Positions 1 through 8,706 of a stretch of DNA of 64,000 bases are shown here, piece by piece; within the stretch, counting starts at the first letter, position 1; the number at the start of each line of letters is the position of its first letter. Origin of the DNA: JASGCP01 sp965263285 (GTDB lineage Bacteria; Bacteroidota; Bacteroidia; Chitinophagales; Chitinophagaceae); assembly GCA_965263285.1 (NCBI GenBank), contig CBDHHD010000016.1, positions 124,001 to 188,000 on the forward strand, written 5' to 3'. Made by a program: the position numbers and the translations under genes. The notes below the pieces were generated by a model. That model worked only from the letters and a program-made list of their open reading frames with translations, had not been told where the DNA came from and did no database searches.

Positions 1-2
1 TT

Positions 3-443
3 AGAAAAATACCTATCTTACAAGACTTGCAAATAGAAATGATAGAGCAACCGCTCCCCAAAGAGCAATGGGAAGAAATGAGTATATTATTCAACCAATC
101 TCCCATCCCCCTATTTGCTGATGAGAGTTGCGTATTTGAACAAGATGTGATTAAATGTAAGAACCATTTCCATGGCATTAATATAAAACTTACTAAATGT
201 GGTGGATTAACCCCTGCCCTTAGAATGATTAAAAAAGCCAGAGAAAACAATCTCCATATAATGGTAGGCACCATGAACGAATCTACCATTGGCTCATTAG
301 CCATTGCGCATCTCATCCCTCAAATAGATTTTGTTGATATGGATGGTCCGCTTTTACTTTGCAATGATCCTATAAAAAGCATTCATTATGAAAATGGACA
401 TATATCTATTCCACATACTCCAGGCCTAGGCATTACACTATAA
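3..443 (+). CDS. Dipeptide epimerase (enolase superfamily), C-terminal part, cut by window edge
   Basis: This is the 3' part of an L-Ala-D/L-Glu-type dipeptide epimerase or a related member of the muconate lactonising enzyme group; the frame is open to the left edge, so the N-terminal capping domain and first catalytic lysine are outside. Visible barrel landmarks are IEQPLP (second metal-binding Glu), FADES (third metal-binding Asp), INIKLTKCGG (the second catalytic Lys after the barrel strand), a GTMNES segment and a DMDGP segment near the end. Family members epimerise dipeptides from murein recycling in the cytoplasm. The exact substrate cannot be read from this fragment. The stop is followed within 30 bp by a MITE-like repeat. 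Confidence 0.85.
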   Translation, partial: RKIPILQDLQIEMIEQPLPKEQWEEMSILFNQSPIPLFADESCVFEQDVIKCKNHFHGINIKLTKCGGLTPALRMIKKARENNLHIMVGTMNESTIGSLAIAHLIPQIDFVDMDGPLLLCNDPIKSIHYENGHISIPHTPGLGITL

Positions 444-469
444 AAATAGTATTGCTCACCTCCATAGCA

Positions 470-907
470 GGCTACGCCTTTTTTTGAGGGGCTGGAAGCA
501 TGACACATATAAACATGGAAATAATAGGAAATATTTGATGAGGACTGCCCTCAGATAAAGAGCGTTACCAAACGAGGTGAGCGAAGCGACCAGCGAGAAT
601 GTGGAGGTAGACATTTTTTTATATATGAATCGTTATGATGAGCATAAAGTATGTACATAAAAGATACCTATGTATAAGCTCATCATAACGATTCATACCT
701 AACCGTCTCCCATTCAATCTCGCTAGCGTAGCAAGACGTAGTTTTGTAGCTCTTTATCTGCAGGCTTTATTTTTTCTTTGTTTCTTTCTTTTGTATCAAG
801 ACAAAAGAAAGAAAAGGATATAAAAAATAAATGATGAACCTATACCTGAGTAATTACAAAAAACACAAATACCCCCCCCCCACAGCACCTCAAAAAAAGA
901 TGTAGCC
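470..907 (+). mobile_element. MITE-like element copy R1 with perfect 8-bp target duplication
   Basis: Complete non-autonomous element. The left end GGCTACGCCTTTTTTTGAGG and the right end (reverse complement ending GATGTAGCC) form imperfect terminal inverted repeats of about 26 bp. The flanks are identical 8-bp direct repeats CCATAGCA (462-469 and 908-915), as expected for a target-site duplication. Inside is a long imperfect palindrome centred near 655-690 (arms containing ATGAATCGTTATGATGAG and its complement) and a hairpin TTTCTTTCTTTTGT/ACAAAAGAAAGAAA near 780-815. No transposase is encoded. A run of about ten C residues lies just inside the right end. Confidence 0.85.
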
Positions 908-942
908 CCATAGCACGAAAAAAACTTATCCGCTAAGGTTTA

Positions 943-2454
943 TTATACTTTTGTTACTTTCAATAAGTTAGTAGGAAGTTGCTGTGCGACAGGAGTGCTA
1001 CCCGTATTTACTACAATATTACCTGTTACAAGAAATCCCTTTTCTTTAAGAACAGCAATTTGAGAACTAATTATTTGATCAATATTATCAGGCTCGGAAA
1101 GATAAAATGCTCTAATACCCCAACTCAAACTTAATTGATTCACTAATGTTTTTTCTTTTGTAAAGATGAAAATAGGGGACTTAGGACGATATGCACTAAG
1201 GGTAAATGCAGCATATCCTGATTGAGTTATACCAATGATAGCATCGGCACTTAAATCACTGGCCAATTTACATGCGTTATAACATATAGCATCACTCAAA
1301 AAAGAAGGAGAATGAGAGATAGGCTTTAACTCTTCTCTATTATAGTTATATTCTGTTTTCTCTACCATTTCAATAATCTTTCTCATGGTTTCTACTACTA
1401 ACACAGGATGATTACCCATGGCGGTTTCAGCGCTCAGCATCACCGCATCTGTTCCTTCTAATACGGCATTTGCCACATCGGTAATTTCACTTCTATTAGG
1501 CTTTACTCTATCAATCATACTTTCCATCATTTGAGTAGCAACAATAACGGGTTTTCCCCTATGAATACATTTTCTAATAATATCTCTTTGAATAAGAGGT
1601 ACTTGCTCAACAGGGAGCTCTACTCCTAAATCCCCTCTTGCTATCATAATACCATCACTCTCTAAAATAATTTCTCTGATATTGGCAATAGCTTCTGGCT
1701 TTTCTATCTTTGCCATTACCTTTGTTTTGCTTTTTCTTTCTTGTAACTTATTTTTTAATATCACTAAGTCTTTTACACTTCTTACAAAACTCAAAGCAAG
1801 CCAATCGCATTCTTGTTCTATAATAAAATCTAAATCAGCTAAGTCTTTTTCTGTTAAGGCAGGAAGCGATATCTTTGTATTAGGTAGGTTAACACCCTTA
1901 TTAGAAGAAATAACACCTCCTATCTTTACCTGTACCTTTACCTCTTTTTGCATCGTAATATCAATTACTTCTACTTCTATTTTACCATCATCAATAAGAA
2001 TATTGTCCCCTACTTTTACATCATTACTTAAATTAGGATACGATATATATATTCTTTCTTTATTGCCAATACAAGAATCATTGACAAATAAAAATATATC
2101 TTTTTCTTTCACTTCCAAAGCATTATTTTCAATTTCTCCTACTCGCAATTTAGGTCCTTGTAAATCAGCCAAAATAGAGATGTTATGAGATTCTTTTTGG
2201 TTAATATCTCTAATTATTTTAATCACTTCTGCCTTGGTTTCATACTTACCATGTGAGAAATTAAGTCTAAATACATTCACACCGGCTTTTACTAACGCAT
2301 ATAAACTTTCATAACTAAAACAAGCAGGTCCCACTGTTGCCACAATCTTAGTACGATGTGTAAGATATTTAAAACTTGGCGTATTCACTACTGGTTTATT
2401 GATAATTGCATTGATACTGCTTCTATTTGAATCTTTGTTATTTATGATAGCCAT
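943..2454 (-). CDS. pyk: Pyruvate kinase
   Basis: Catalyses phosphoenolpyruvate + ADP to pyruvate + ATP, the last step of glycolysis, in the cytoplasm. At 503 residues it is slightly longer than the usual 470-480 because about 33 residues precede the conserved start of the barrel, RTKIVATVGPA. Other family landmarks are NVFRLNFSHG, the substrate and metal region MAKIEKPEAI / IMIARGDLGVELP, the signature VIVATQMMESMI, and EGTDAVMLSAETAMG. The C-terminal domain is present and complete. An internal start nearer to the barrel is possible, but a promoter-like TATTTTTG 28 bp upstream of the ATG at 2454 fits the longer start. A MITE fragment begins about 70 bp upstream. Confidence 0.95.
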   Translation of the reverse strand: MAIINNKDSNRSSINAIINKPVVNTPSFKYLTHRTKIVATVGPACFSYESLYALVKAGVNVFRLNFSHGKYETKAEVIKIIRDINQKESHNISILADLQGPKLRVGEIENNALEVKEKDIFLFVNDSCIGNKERIYISYPNLSNDVKVGDNILIDDGKIEVEVIDITMQKEVKVQVKIGGVISSNKGVNLPNTKISLPALTEKDLADLDFIIEQECDWLALSFVRSVKDLVILKNKLQERKSKTKVMAKIEKPEAIANIREIILESDGIMIARGDLGVELPVEQVPLIQRDIIRKCIHRGKPVIVATQMMESMIDRVKPNRSEITDVANAVLEGTDAVMLSAETAMGNHPVLVVETMRKIIEMVEKTEYNYNREELKPISHSPSFLSDAICYNACKLASDLSADAIIGITQSGYAAFTLSAYRPKSPIFIFTKEKTLVNQLSLSWGIRAFYLSEPDNIDQIISSQIAVLKEKGFLVTGNIVVNTGSTPVAQQLPTNLLKVTKV

Positions 2455-2481
2455 ATTCTATTAAAATTATATTAATTAACA

Positions 2482-2489
2482 CAAAAATA
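2482..2489 (-). promoter_or_regulatory. Putative -7 promoter element of pyk (TATTTTTG)
   Basis: On the minus strand this reads TATTTTTG, matching the Bacteroidota -7 consensus TAnnTTTG, 27 bp before the pyk start codon. No clear -33 TTTG was assigned. Confidence 0.4.
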
Positions 2490-2525
2490 CAATAATAATA
2501 CCTTATAGGCAGTATTAAAGATTTA

Positions 2526-2661
2526 GGCTACATCTTTTTTTGAGGGGCTAAGAGAAATAATTGAAAGTTGAAAGTTGAAAGTTGAAAATTACTTTTTCCA
2601 TTTTTGACTAAATCCTTTTTTCAGGTGCGGGGGACATTCATTATTGAATAGTAAATATTTA
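2526..2661 (+). mobile_element. MITE-like element fragment R2a
   Basis: Begins with the family end GGCTACATCTTTTTTTGAGG, then a short array of GAAAGTTGAAAATT-type repeats and a second end-like stretch (GACTAAATCCTTTTTTCAGG). The same composite recurs at 8458-8594, so it is a distinct subfamily or a fixed hybrid, not a random fragment. It has no internal palindrome and no detectable target duplication. Confidence 0.6.
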
Positions 2662-2703
2662 GGTGCTATGTTAACATTTTTGAAAGAATCTATTTTTGTA
2701 ATT

Positions 2704-2780
2704 GGCTACATCTTTTTTTGAGGTGCTGGAAACATTGGTTATTAAATAAATATAAAACATGGAGATAATAGAGACAAATA
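2704..2780 (+). mobile_element. MITE-like element fragment R2b (left end only)
   Basis: The left terminal repeat plus about 50 bp of the forward element (the AAATATAAAACATGGAGATAATA region seen in full copies). It stops abruptly next to a truncated Fic-family gene remnant, so this insertion or a later deletion probably removed the rest of both. Confidence 0.6.
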
Positions 2781-2795
2781 GAATATGCATTAAAA

Positions 2796-3017
2796 CTATA
2801 CACCTTCTTTTGCAATGTGCATTTTTATAAAAAAATCTATATCGGGTATTTGCTGGCTAAAAGCGTTTAGTTCTCCAATTTTACGATCAGCTTGACTAAG
2901 CAACAGAGTAATATGATCGTCATCTTGATGCCATTGCGTATGCACAAATGTAGGTTCAAAGCTTTGATATTGAAGTCTTTACACTAATTTCCCTGCATTA
3001 AAACTACTTATATTCAT
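2796..3017 (-). pseudogene. Fic-family protein remnant (N-terminal region with internal stop)
   Basis: Reading the minus strand from ATG at 3017 gives MNISSFNAGKLV, a stop, then in the same frame RLQYQSFEPTFVH and LLLSQADRKIGELNAFSQQ, followed by IPDIDFFIKMHIAKEGV and a stop. This matches the N-terminal region that precedes the Fic domain in many Fic/DOC proteins, which AMPylate or otherwise modify targets. The catalytic HxFx(D/E)GNGR motif is absent. The gene is inactivated by an internal stop and loss of everything after about residue 73, next to the MITE fragment at 2704-2780. Recognition is by eye from the conserved ADRxxGELNA and PDxDFFIKMH pattern. Confidence 0.7.
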
Positions 3018-3184
3018 CATTTTTATTATAATTGTATTTAAGTGCAAATATGCTTATTTATAATTGCAACAAATACCATTCCACTTATCCAACTTTATCG
3101 GCTAATTGACACTATACAATTTCTTATAATCAATATTATTCTAAGATATATAAGATTAGTAAAAACCGAAATAAAAAAATGTAA

Positions 3185-3322
3185 GGAGTTGAATTAATAT
3201 TACCTCATTTATTTGCTATCTCAACAAATCTTATTTTTATAGCCCTTTCTATACCGTTTTTCTTTATTGCTAATTTAGTAACATGGCATAAATTATTTGT
3301 TAAAAATAAAAAATCTAACTAA
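3185..3322 (+). pseudogene. Possible small membrane peptide ORF without a standard start codon
   Basis: An open frame ending at TAA 3320-3322 would encode a peptide of about 40 residues with one hydrophobic stretch (LIFIALSIPFFFIANLV) and a lysine-rich tail. An AAGGAG ribosome-binding sequence lies at 3183-3188, but the expected start position holds ATA, not ATG. The tail of this ORF is repeated before the second coiled-coil gene at about 4345-4380. It may be a decayed gene; function unknown. Confidence 0.25.
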
Positions 3323-3331
3323 TTTTGACAA

Positions 3332-3682
3332 ATTGACCTGCACGAAATAGGACAAGAATATAATAAACTGCCACAAGAAATAAGGGATACCATTATTAAA
3401 TTTATAGAGCACAAAACAAACTTAGATATGCAACAAGTAATAAGAGAAATACAAGGTTTAAATAATAGAATAGAAAAAGATATCCAAAGCTTAAACTATA
3501 GAATAGAAAATGATATTCAAGGATTGAATAATGATATTCAAGGTTTAAATAATAGAATAGAAAAAGATATCCAATCACTTGAAAAAAGCAATGCTACACA
3601 AATAAAAATACTTTACTGGGTATTTGGCATTGGACTCGGTTTAATTACCGTTTTCCTTGCTATTATAGCATTAAGGCATTGA
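3332..3682 (+). pseudogene. Coiled-coil membrane protein, copy 1, original start codon lost
   Basis: Paralogue of the gene at 4385-4702. The position equivalent to that gene's ATG is ATT here (3332), so the 116-residue frame lacks a standard start; the first ATG is at 3428 and gives 84 residues. The protein has tandem coiled-coil units of about 11 residues (DIQGLNNRIEK type; this copy has one more unit than copy 2), a C-terminal transmembrane segment (ILYWVFGIGLGLITVFLAII) and a short basic end. The layout resembles Bdr-like or DUF1640-like coiled-coil tail-anchored proteins, but no function can be assigned. It could still be made from ATT or from the internal ATG. Confidence 0.55.
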
Positions 3683-3823
3683 TTTTATTCTGTATATTTT
3701 TTACACTGCTACAATTAATGATGCAAAGAAACTAACCCAACAAGATGTATATCCTAACTAAAATGAACCCCAAAACAACATTTCTATTTGCGCATTTTTT
3801 TATAATACCTTAGTAGTACTCTT

Positions 3824-4334
3824 GGCTAAATCTTTTTTTAAGATGCTAAGAGAAATACAGTTGTAACTACTTAGTTAACTCAATAGGTTTAATGAAGTGT
3901 ATGAATGATCGAATAATGATAAGTATGAAAATAACAACTTTCAATTTTCAACTTTCAATTTTCAACTTTCAATTTTCAACTTTCAATTTTCAACTTTCAA
4001 CTTTCAACTTTCAACTTTCAACTTTCAATTTTCAACTTTCAATTTTCAACTTTCAATTTTCAACTTTCAATTTTCAACTTTCAATTTTCAACTTTCAATT
4101 TTCAACTTTCAATTTTCAACTTTCAATTTTCAACTTTCAATTTTCAACTTTCAATTTTCAACTTTCAATTTTCAACTTTTATAGCTCTTTATCTGCAGGC
4201 TTTATTTTTTCTTTGTTTCTTTCTTTTGTATCAAGACAAAATAAAGAAAAAGATATAAAAAACGAGTATGAACCTATACATGAGTAGCTGCCATTCATTA
4301 AAAACCTCTTAGCACCTTAAAAAAGGATGTAGCC
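3824..4334 (+). mobile_element. MITE-like element copy R3 with expanded minisatellite
   Basis: Variant ends GGCTAAATCTTTTTTTAAGA on the left and a right end finishing GGATGTAGCC. The flanking 8-mers GTACTCTT and ACACTCCT match at 6 of 8 positions, so any target duplication is imperfect. The central palindrome is replaced by about 240 bp of a 14-bp minisatellite; the terminator-like hairpin part (TTTCTTTCTTTTGT...) remains near 4215-4250. The element sits between the two copies of the coiled-coil gene. Confidence 0.7.
3936..4179 (+). repeat. 14-bp minisatellite (AACTTTCAATTTTC)
   Basis: About 17 head-to-tail units of AACTTTCAATTTTC with a few 7-bp AACTTTC half-units near 3995-4025. The array gives a long meaningless open frame rich in F, N, Q and S. 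Short arrays of the same unit, in reverse orientation, lie at about 2560-2595 and 8497-8528 inside other element fragments. It has no spacers and is not a CRISPR array. Confidence 0.9.
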
Positions 4335-4384
4335 ACACTCCTAAATTATTTGTTAAAAATAAAAAATCTAACTAATTTTGACAA

Positions 4385-4702
4385 ATGGACCTGCACGAAA
4401 TAGGACAAGAATATAATAAACTGCCACAAGAAATAAGAGATACCATTATTAAATTTATAGAACACAAGACAAACTTAGATATGCAACAAGTAATAAGAGA
4501 AATACAAGGATTAAATAATAGAATAGAAAAAGACATTCAAGGATTGAATAATGATATTCAAGGATTAAATAATAGAATAGAAAAAGATATCCAATCACTT
4601 GAAAAAAGCAATGCCACACAAATAAAAATACTTTACTGGGTATTTGGCATTGGACTCGGTTTAATTACCGTTTTCCTTGCTATTATAGCATTAAGGCACT
4701 AG
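4385..4702 (+). CDS. Small coiled-coil, C-terminally membrane-anchored protein, copy 2
   Basis: Intact 105-residue version. An N-terminal region (MDLHEIGQEYNKLPQEIRD) of about 33 residues leads into repeated coiled-coil units (NNRIEKDIQGL type), then one transmembrane helix at about residues 80-100 and the end LRH. It probably oligomerises through the coiled coil with the bulk in the cytoplasm. It is nearly identical to 3332-3682 apart from one repeat unit fewer and an intact ATG. It resembles Bdr-like/DUF1640-like proteins in layout only. The copy starts immediately after MITE copy R3, and 50 bp of upstream sequence is shared with copy 1, so duplication included the leader. Confidence 0.7.
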   Translation: MDLHEIGQEYNKLPQEIRDTIIKFIEHKTNLDMQQVIREIQGLNNRIEKDIQGLNNDIQGLNNRIEKDIQSLEKSNATQIKILYWVFGIGLGLITVFLAIIALRH

Positions 4703-4760
4703 TTTGCTTTGTATATTTTACACTGAAATGAGTGATGCTAAAAAAATATTACTATATATC

Positions 4761-5480
4761 TCACTTATGCTTTAAATATTCCCAATTTTGCAAATAGAAA
4801 TTGCCTTCCTTATCAACATATCCTTTGTTTCCATCTTTTATACACCGCGCAAGTCCTGAAATATATCTAACTTTCTTTGTTTGATAGTCTTGAATACGCG
4901 TTACGCCATCATAAAAATTATATAACTTTTCATAAATGAGTGGTACAATTTCTTTGCCTTCACTATTGCAGAAACCATATTTTCGATTCTTAGCAACTTT
5001 AAAAAACAAAAACGATTTTGAGATGTCTACATAATCATATTCTTCAATATCAAACGATATAACACAAGGTGATATTTGCCCATCATATTTATTGACCATT
5101 CCATATAACCCATTCTTCTTTACCTTATAATTACCTTCAAATTTTTCTAACTCCTCATACTCAAAAGGCACTAATACCTCATTTGTTGTATATACCATTC
5201 CATATAACCCATTCTTCTTTACCCTATAATAATACCCCAAACTTACTAACTCCTCATACTCAAAAGGCACTAATACTCTGTTTGTTTCATCTACCATTCC
5301 ATATAAACCATTCTTCTTTACCTTATAATAATTCTCTAATTCTTCTAACTCCTCATACTCACATGGAAGAATCAATATCAATTTTTCATTTCCATAATCT
5401 ACCATTCCATATAAACCATCCTTCTCCACTTTATAATAATGTCCTAAATTTCCTACTTTCTTATAACTTAAAGTCTTCAA
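4761..5480 (-). CDS. WG-repeat protein
   Basis: The 239 residues are built from repeated units with the core YYKVKKNGLYGMVD followed by a VLPFEYEEL-like stretch, at least five of them, then a more divergent C-terminal part (KYGFCNSEGKEIVPLIYEKL, KGYVDKEGNF). This is the WG (KWG) repeat family, thought to form beta-propeller or solenoid-like binding surfaces; no catalytic role is known. The in-frame codon upstream is a stop, and the best start is TTG at 5480, since no ATG is available near the N-terminus. No signal peptide is evident, unlike many WG proteins, so the 5' end may be truncated. Confidence 0.75.
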   Translation of the reverse strand: MKTLSYKKVGNLGHYYKVEKDGLYGMVDYGNEKLILILPCEYEELEELENYYKVKKNGLYGMVDETNRVLVPFEYEELVSLGYYYRVKKNGLYGMVYTTNEVLVPFEYEELEKFEGNYKVKKNGLYGMVNKYDGQISPCVISFDIEEYDYVDISKSFLFFKVAKNRKYGFCNSEGKEIVPLIYEKLYNFYDGVTRIQDYQTKKVRYISGLARCIKDGNKGYVDKEGNFYLQNWEYLKHK

Positions 5481-5794
5481 TATCTTTTATATATCTATCA
5501 TAAATAAACTATTTAACTCTAAAATTCAAATACAATACAATTAGGTATAATAGCCTTTGTTAGTAAACAACAATAAGATAATATATTTTTAAAAAACTAA
5601 TTTATTTTTAATTTCAAAAGAAATACAATTATACAAACAAATTTATTAATAGCTTTCATACACTATCATTTTTTATTATCCCTCAAACACACATATCCCC
5701 CCTTAGCACAACCCAATAACATCTTCTCTTTCCATCCGTAAACATATACAACTCTCAACGCATTATATTATCTTTGTAATTAAAATCAATTACA
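5481..5794. other. Intergenic region upstream of valS
   Basis: This AT-rich 314-bp gap between the divergently oriented WG-repeat gene and valS has no ORF or MITE copy. Only the putative valS promoter near its right end could be recognised. Confidence 0.6.
5769..5776 (+). promoter_or_regulatory. Putative -7 promoter element of valS (TATCTTTG)
   Basis: TATCTTTG matches the Bacteroidota -7 consensus TAnnTTTG and ends 18 bp before the valS ATG at 5795. No good -33 TTTG was seen at the usual distance. Confidence 0.5.
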
Positions 5795-8458
5795 ATGGAG
5801 CTCGACAAACAATTTAACCATCAAGAAGCAGAGAAAAAATGGTATGCAGAGTGGATAGAAAAACAATATTTCTCAAGTACTCCTAATAACCAATCGCCTT
5901 ATACAATTGTAATACCTCCTCCTAATATAACGGGGGTGCTCCACATGGGGCATTGTTTAAATAATACCATTCAGGATATTTTAATTCGATTTGAGCGGAT
6001 GAGGGGTAAAAATACCTGCTGGGTTCCCGGCACCGACCACGCATCCATTGCTACAGAAGTAAAGGTGGTAGCACTTTTAAAAGAAAAAGGTATCGACAAA
6101 AAAAATCTATCCCGAACAGAATTCTTAACACATGCTTTCGAATGGAAAGAAAAATACGGCAATATTATATTAGAACAATTTAAACGATTAGGCTGTAGTC
6201 TCGATTGGAACCGTACCACCTTTACAATGGATGCTACCTATAGCCAATCTGTTACAAAGATATTTGTGTCGTTATACAAACAAGGACTTATCTACCGAGG
6301 TCAACGAATGATTCATTGGGACTGTAAAGCACAAACAGCATTGAGCGACGAAGAAGTGATATATAAAGAAGTCTCCTCGCAATTATGTTCTATTCGTTAT
6401 GCACTTGCAAATGCAAACGGACAACCTTTAGCTATCGACGAAAACAATCCAACTACCTTTATTACTGTTGCCACAGTAAGACCCGAGACAATCTTTGGCG
6501 ATGTGGCTATTTGTGTGAATCCTAAAGATATTCGATATCAACACCTCATAGGACAACATGCTTTCGTACCCTTACAAAATAGAAAGATACCCATTATTGC
6601 AGACGATTATGTAGACATATCTTTTGGAACAGGTTGCTTAAAAATTACACCCGCACACGATATAAACGACTTTCACATTGCGCAAAGAAATCAACTGCCT
6701 ACTATACAAACGCTTCATGAAGATGGCACCCTTAGCAAAGAAGCTGGATTCTTTATAGGAGAAGACCGCTTTATAGTAAGAAAAAAAATAATCCCCCTAT
6801 TACAACAACAGCACCATATAGCAGATATAAAACCTTATACCCATCAAATAGGCTATAGCGAACGCACTTCTGTGGTGGTAGAACCACGTTTGAGTTGGCA
6901 ATGGTGGGTACGCATGACGGATATCAGCAAACCCGCTTTAGAAGCTGTAATGAATGATGATATTGAATTTTACCCCACAAAATACAAAAATGTATATCGC
7001 CACTGGATGGAAAACATAAAAGACTGGTGTATCAGTCGTCAATTATGGTGGGGACATCGTATACCAGCTTGGTACGACTCCAAAGGAAATGTATTTGTAG
7101 GAGAGCATATAGACGATATTTACAACGAATATCCACATACCAAACAAGAAGTACTCAAGCAAGATGAAGATTGCTTAGACACTTGGTTTTCTTCTTGGCT
7201 ATGGCCTATAGAAGTATTTAAAGGTATATCCCATCCTCAGAATGCAGATATACAATATTATTACCCTACACAAACACTTGTTACCGCTCCCGAAATTATC
7301 TTCTTTTGGGTAGCGAGGATGATTATTGCAGGATACCACTTTCAAGGTAAAAAACCTTTTTCTAGAGTTTATTTTACAGGTATTGTAAGAGATAAGAAAG
7401 GGCAAAAGATGAGCAAGAGCTTAGGAAATTCACCCGATCTATTAGCCCTCATTGATACACACGGAGCCGATGCCGTTCGTTTTGGAATTATGATTGCCTC
7501 TCCAGCAGGTAATGATCTATTATTTGATGAAACGAGTATTGAACAAGGCAAACACTTTATTCATAAACTATGGAATGCCTTACGACTTATAAAAGGATGG
7601 GAACAAAAAATAGATGCTACCATTGAATTTACACAAAAAGATGTCATAGCTATTAAACGGTTCCGTCATTCTTTCTATGTAAATAAAAAAGACATCATAG
7701 AAGATATTGAGCATTTTAAACTGAGTGAGGCATTAAAAAAAATATATACACTTGCATGGGATGATTTTTGTAGCGACTATTTAGAAGATGTTAAACCTCT
7801 TATTCATCAACCTATTCATCCTAATGTATACGAGGCTACTATCTTTTTCTTTGGATCTATATTACAATTACTGCATCCCTTTATGCCTTTTGCAACAGAA
7901 GATATATACCAAAAAATAAAAAAACAAGAATCGCACTTATGTGTAAAACAATTTGAAAAACGGGAAGATATAGAAGTAAAAAATACAGATATAGAAGCTA
8001 TCAAACATATTAAAAAAATAACAGAGTCTTACCGAGAATGGCTACAAAAAAACAACTATAAACCTAAGGAAGAAAAAAAAGTCTATTGGAACACAACAGA
8101 TAATTCAATAAAGAAATATATACAAGAATATGCTCCATTGTTACAGCATCGAATGCTTTCAAGTTCTTTTGAGCATGTAAGCACAGCCCCACCAAATCTA
8201 TCCCCTATTATATCGGGTAGTGGTACCTTTTACATAGAAATGCTACAACCGCAAACACCTATTAATGCAACACAAGAAATAGATTCTTTAGAAAAAGAAT
8301 TGGCTTATCAAAAAGGGTTCTTAGCCTCTGTACAAAAAAAGCTATCCAATGAAAAATTTATGTCTCAAGCACAGCCCAAGGTAATTGCTATGGAACAAAA
8401 AAAGGAAGCCGATAGTATACAACGCATTAAAGAAATAGAAAACTCTTTGAGAAAATAG
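5795..8458 (+). CDS. valS: Valyl-tRNA synthetase
   Basis: Charges tRNA-Val with valine in the cytoplasm. The 887-residue length is normal for the class I family. Landmarks in order: the HIGH-type motif HMGH after PPPNITGVL (about residues 45-55), the editing domain (ATVRPETIFGDVAI, then GTGCLKITPAHD), WCISRQLWWGHRIPAW, the KMSKS motif in GQKMSKSLGN, the helical anticodon-binding domain, and the C-terminal coiled-coil arm beginning LEKELAYQKGFL. The stop codon TAG (8456-8458) ends exactly at the first G of a MITE-like element, so the last codon context was set by an insertion, but the C-terminal arm looks complete. Confidence 0.97.
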   Translation: MELDKQFNHQEAEKKWYAEWIEKQYFSSTPNNQSPYTIVIPPPNITGVLHMGHCLNNTIQDILIRFERMRGKNTCWVPGTDHASIATEVKVVALLKEKGIDKKNLSRTEFLTHAFEWKEKYGNIILEQFKRLGCSLDWNRTTFTMDATYSQSVTKIFVSLYKQGLIYRGQRMIHWDCKAQTALSDEEVIYKEVSSQLCSIRYALANANGQPLAIDENNPTTFITVATVRPETIFGDVAICVNPKDIRYQHLIGQHAFVPLQNRKIPIIADDYVDISFGTGCLKITPAHDINDFHIAQRNQLPTIQTLHEDGTLSKEAGFFIGEDRFIVRKKIIPLLQQQHHIADIKPYTHQIGYSERTSVVVEPRLSWQWWVRMTDISKPALEAVMNDDIEFYPTKYKNVYRHWMENIKDWCISRQLWWGHRIPAWYDSKGNVFVGEHIDDIYNEYPHTKQEVLKQDEDCLDTWFSSWLWPIEVFKGISHPQNADIQYYYPTQTLVTAPEIIFFWVARMIIAGYHFQGKKPFSRVYFTGIVRDKKGQKMSKSLGNSPDLLALIDTHGADAVRFGIMIASPAGNDLLFDETSIEQGKHFIHKLWNALRLIKGWEQKIDATIEFTQKDVIAIKRFRHSFYVNKKDIIEDIEHFKLSEALKKIYTLAWDDFCSDYLEDVKPLIHQPIHPNVYEATIFFFGSILQLLHPFMPFATEDIYQKIKKQESHLCVKQFEKREDIEVKNTDIEAIKHIKKITESYREWLQKNNYKPKEEKKVYWNTTDNSIKKYIQEYAPLLQHRMLSSSFEHVSTAPPNLSPIISGSGTFYIEMLQPQTPINATQEIDSLEKELAYQKGFLASVQKKLSNEKFMSQAQPKVIAMEQKKEADSIQRIKEIENSLRK

Positions 8459-8594
8459 GCTACATCTTTTTTTGAGGTGCTAAGAGAAACGATTAATTGA
8501 AAGTTGAAAATTGAAAGTTGAAAATTACTTTTTCCATTTTTGACTAAATCCTTTTTTCAGGTGCTAGGGTGACATTCATTATTGAATAGTAACT
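8458..8594 (+). mobile_element. MITE-like element fragment R4a fused to the valS stop codon
   Basis: Starts with GGCTACATCTTTTTTTGAGG, whose first G is the last base of the valS TAG stop. It then shares the composite of 2526-2661: a short GAAAGTTGAAAATT array, a second end-like stretch GACTAAATCCTTTTTTCAGG, and ACATTCATTATTGAATAGTA. No target duplication is visible. Confidence 0.65.
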
Positions 8595-8706
8595 GCTATT
8601 TCCCAAAGAAATAATTTTATAATTTTGTTGCACTTAAATCTTGGACTTAGGAGATAATATCATCGGTTATTTTATAAAAGGATATACAAATGCGAAGGCA
8701 GAAAAT

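Noticed and set aside
872..883. Poly-C tract as a phase-variation switch
   Set aside because: It lies in a MITE end between convergent genes, not in a reading frame or promoter.
1682..2188. 168-codon plus-strand ORF opposite pyk
   Set aside because: It lies entirely within the conserved pyruvate kinase barrel on the other strand and has no promoter or recognised domain.
3936..4179. CRISPR array
   Set aside because: Direct 14-bp units without spacers and no cas genes in the window.
3892..4287. 131-residue ORF rich in FNFQLS repeats
   Set aside because: It is a translation of the 14-bp minisatellite; the unit length is not kept for coding reasons.
5481..5794. tRNA or riboswitch (T-box) upstream of valS
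   Set aside because: No cloverleaf or conserved T-box sequence could be seen, and T-box riboswitches are not typical of Bacteroidota.
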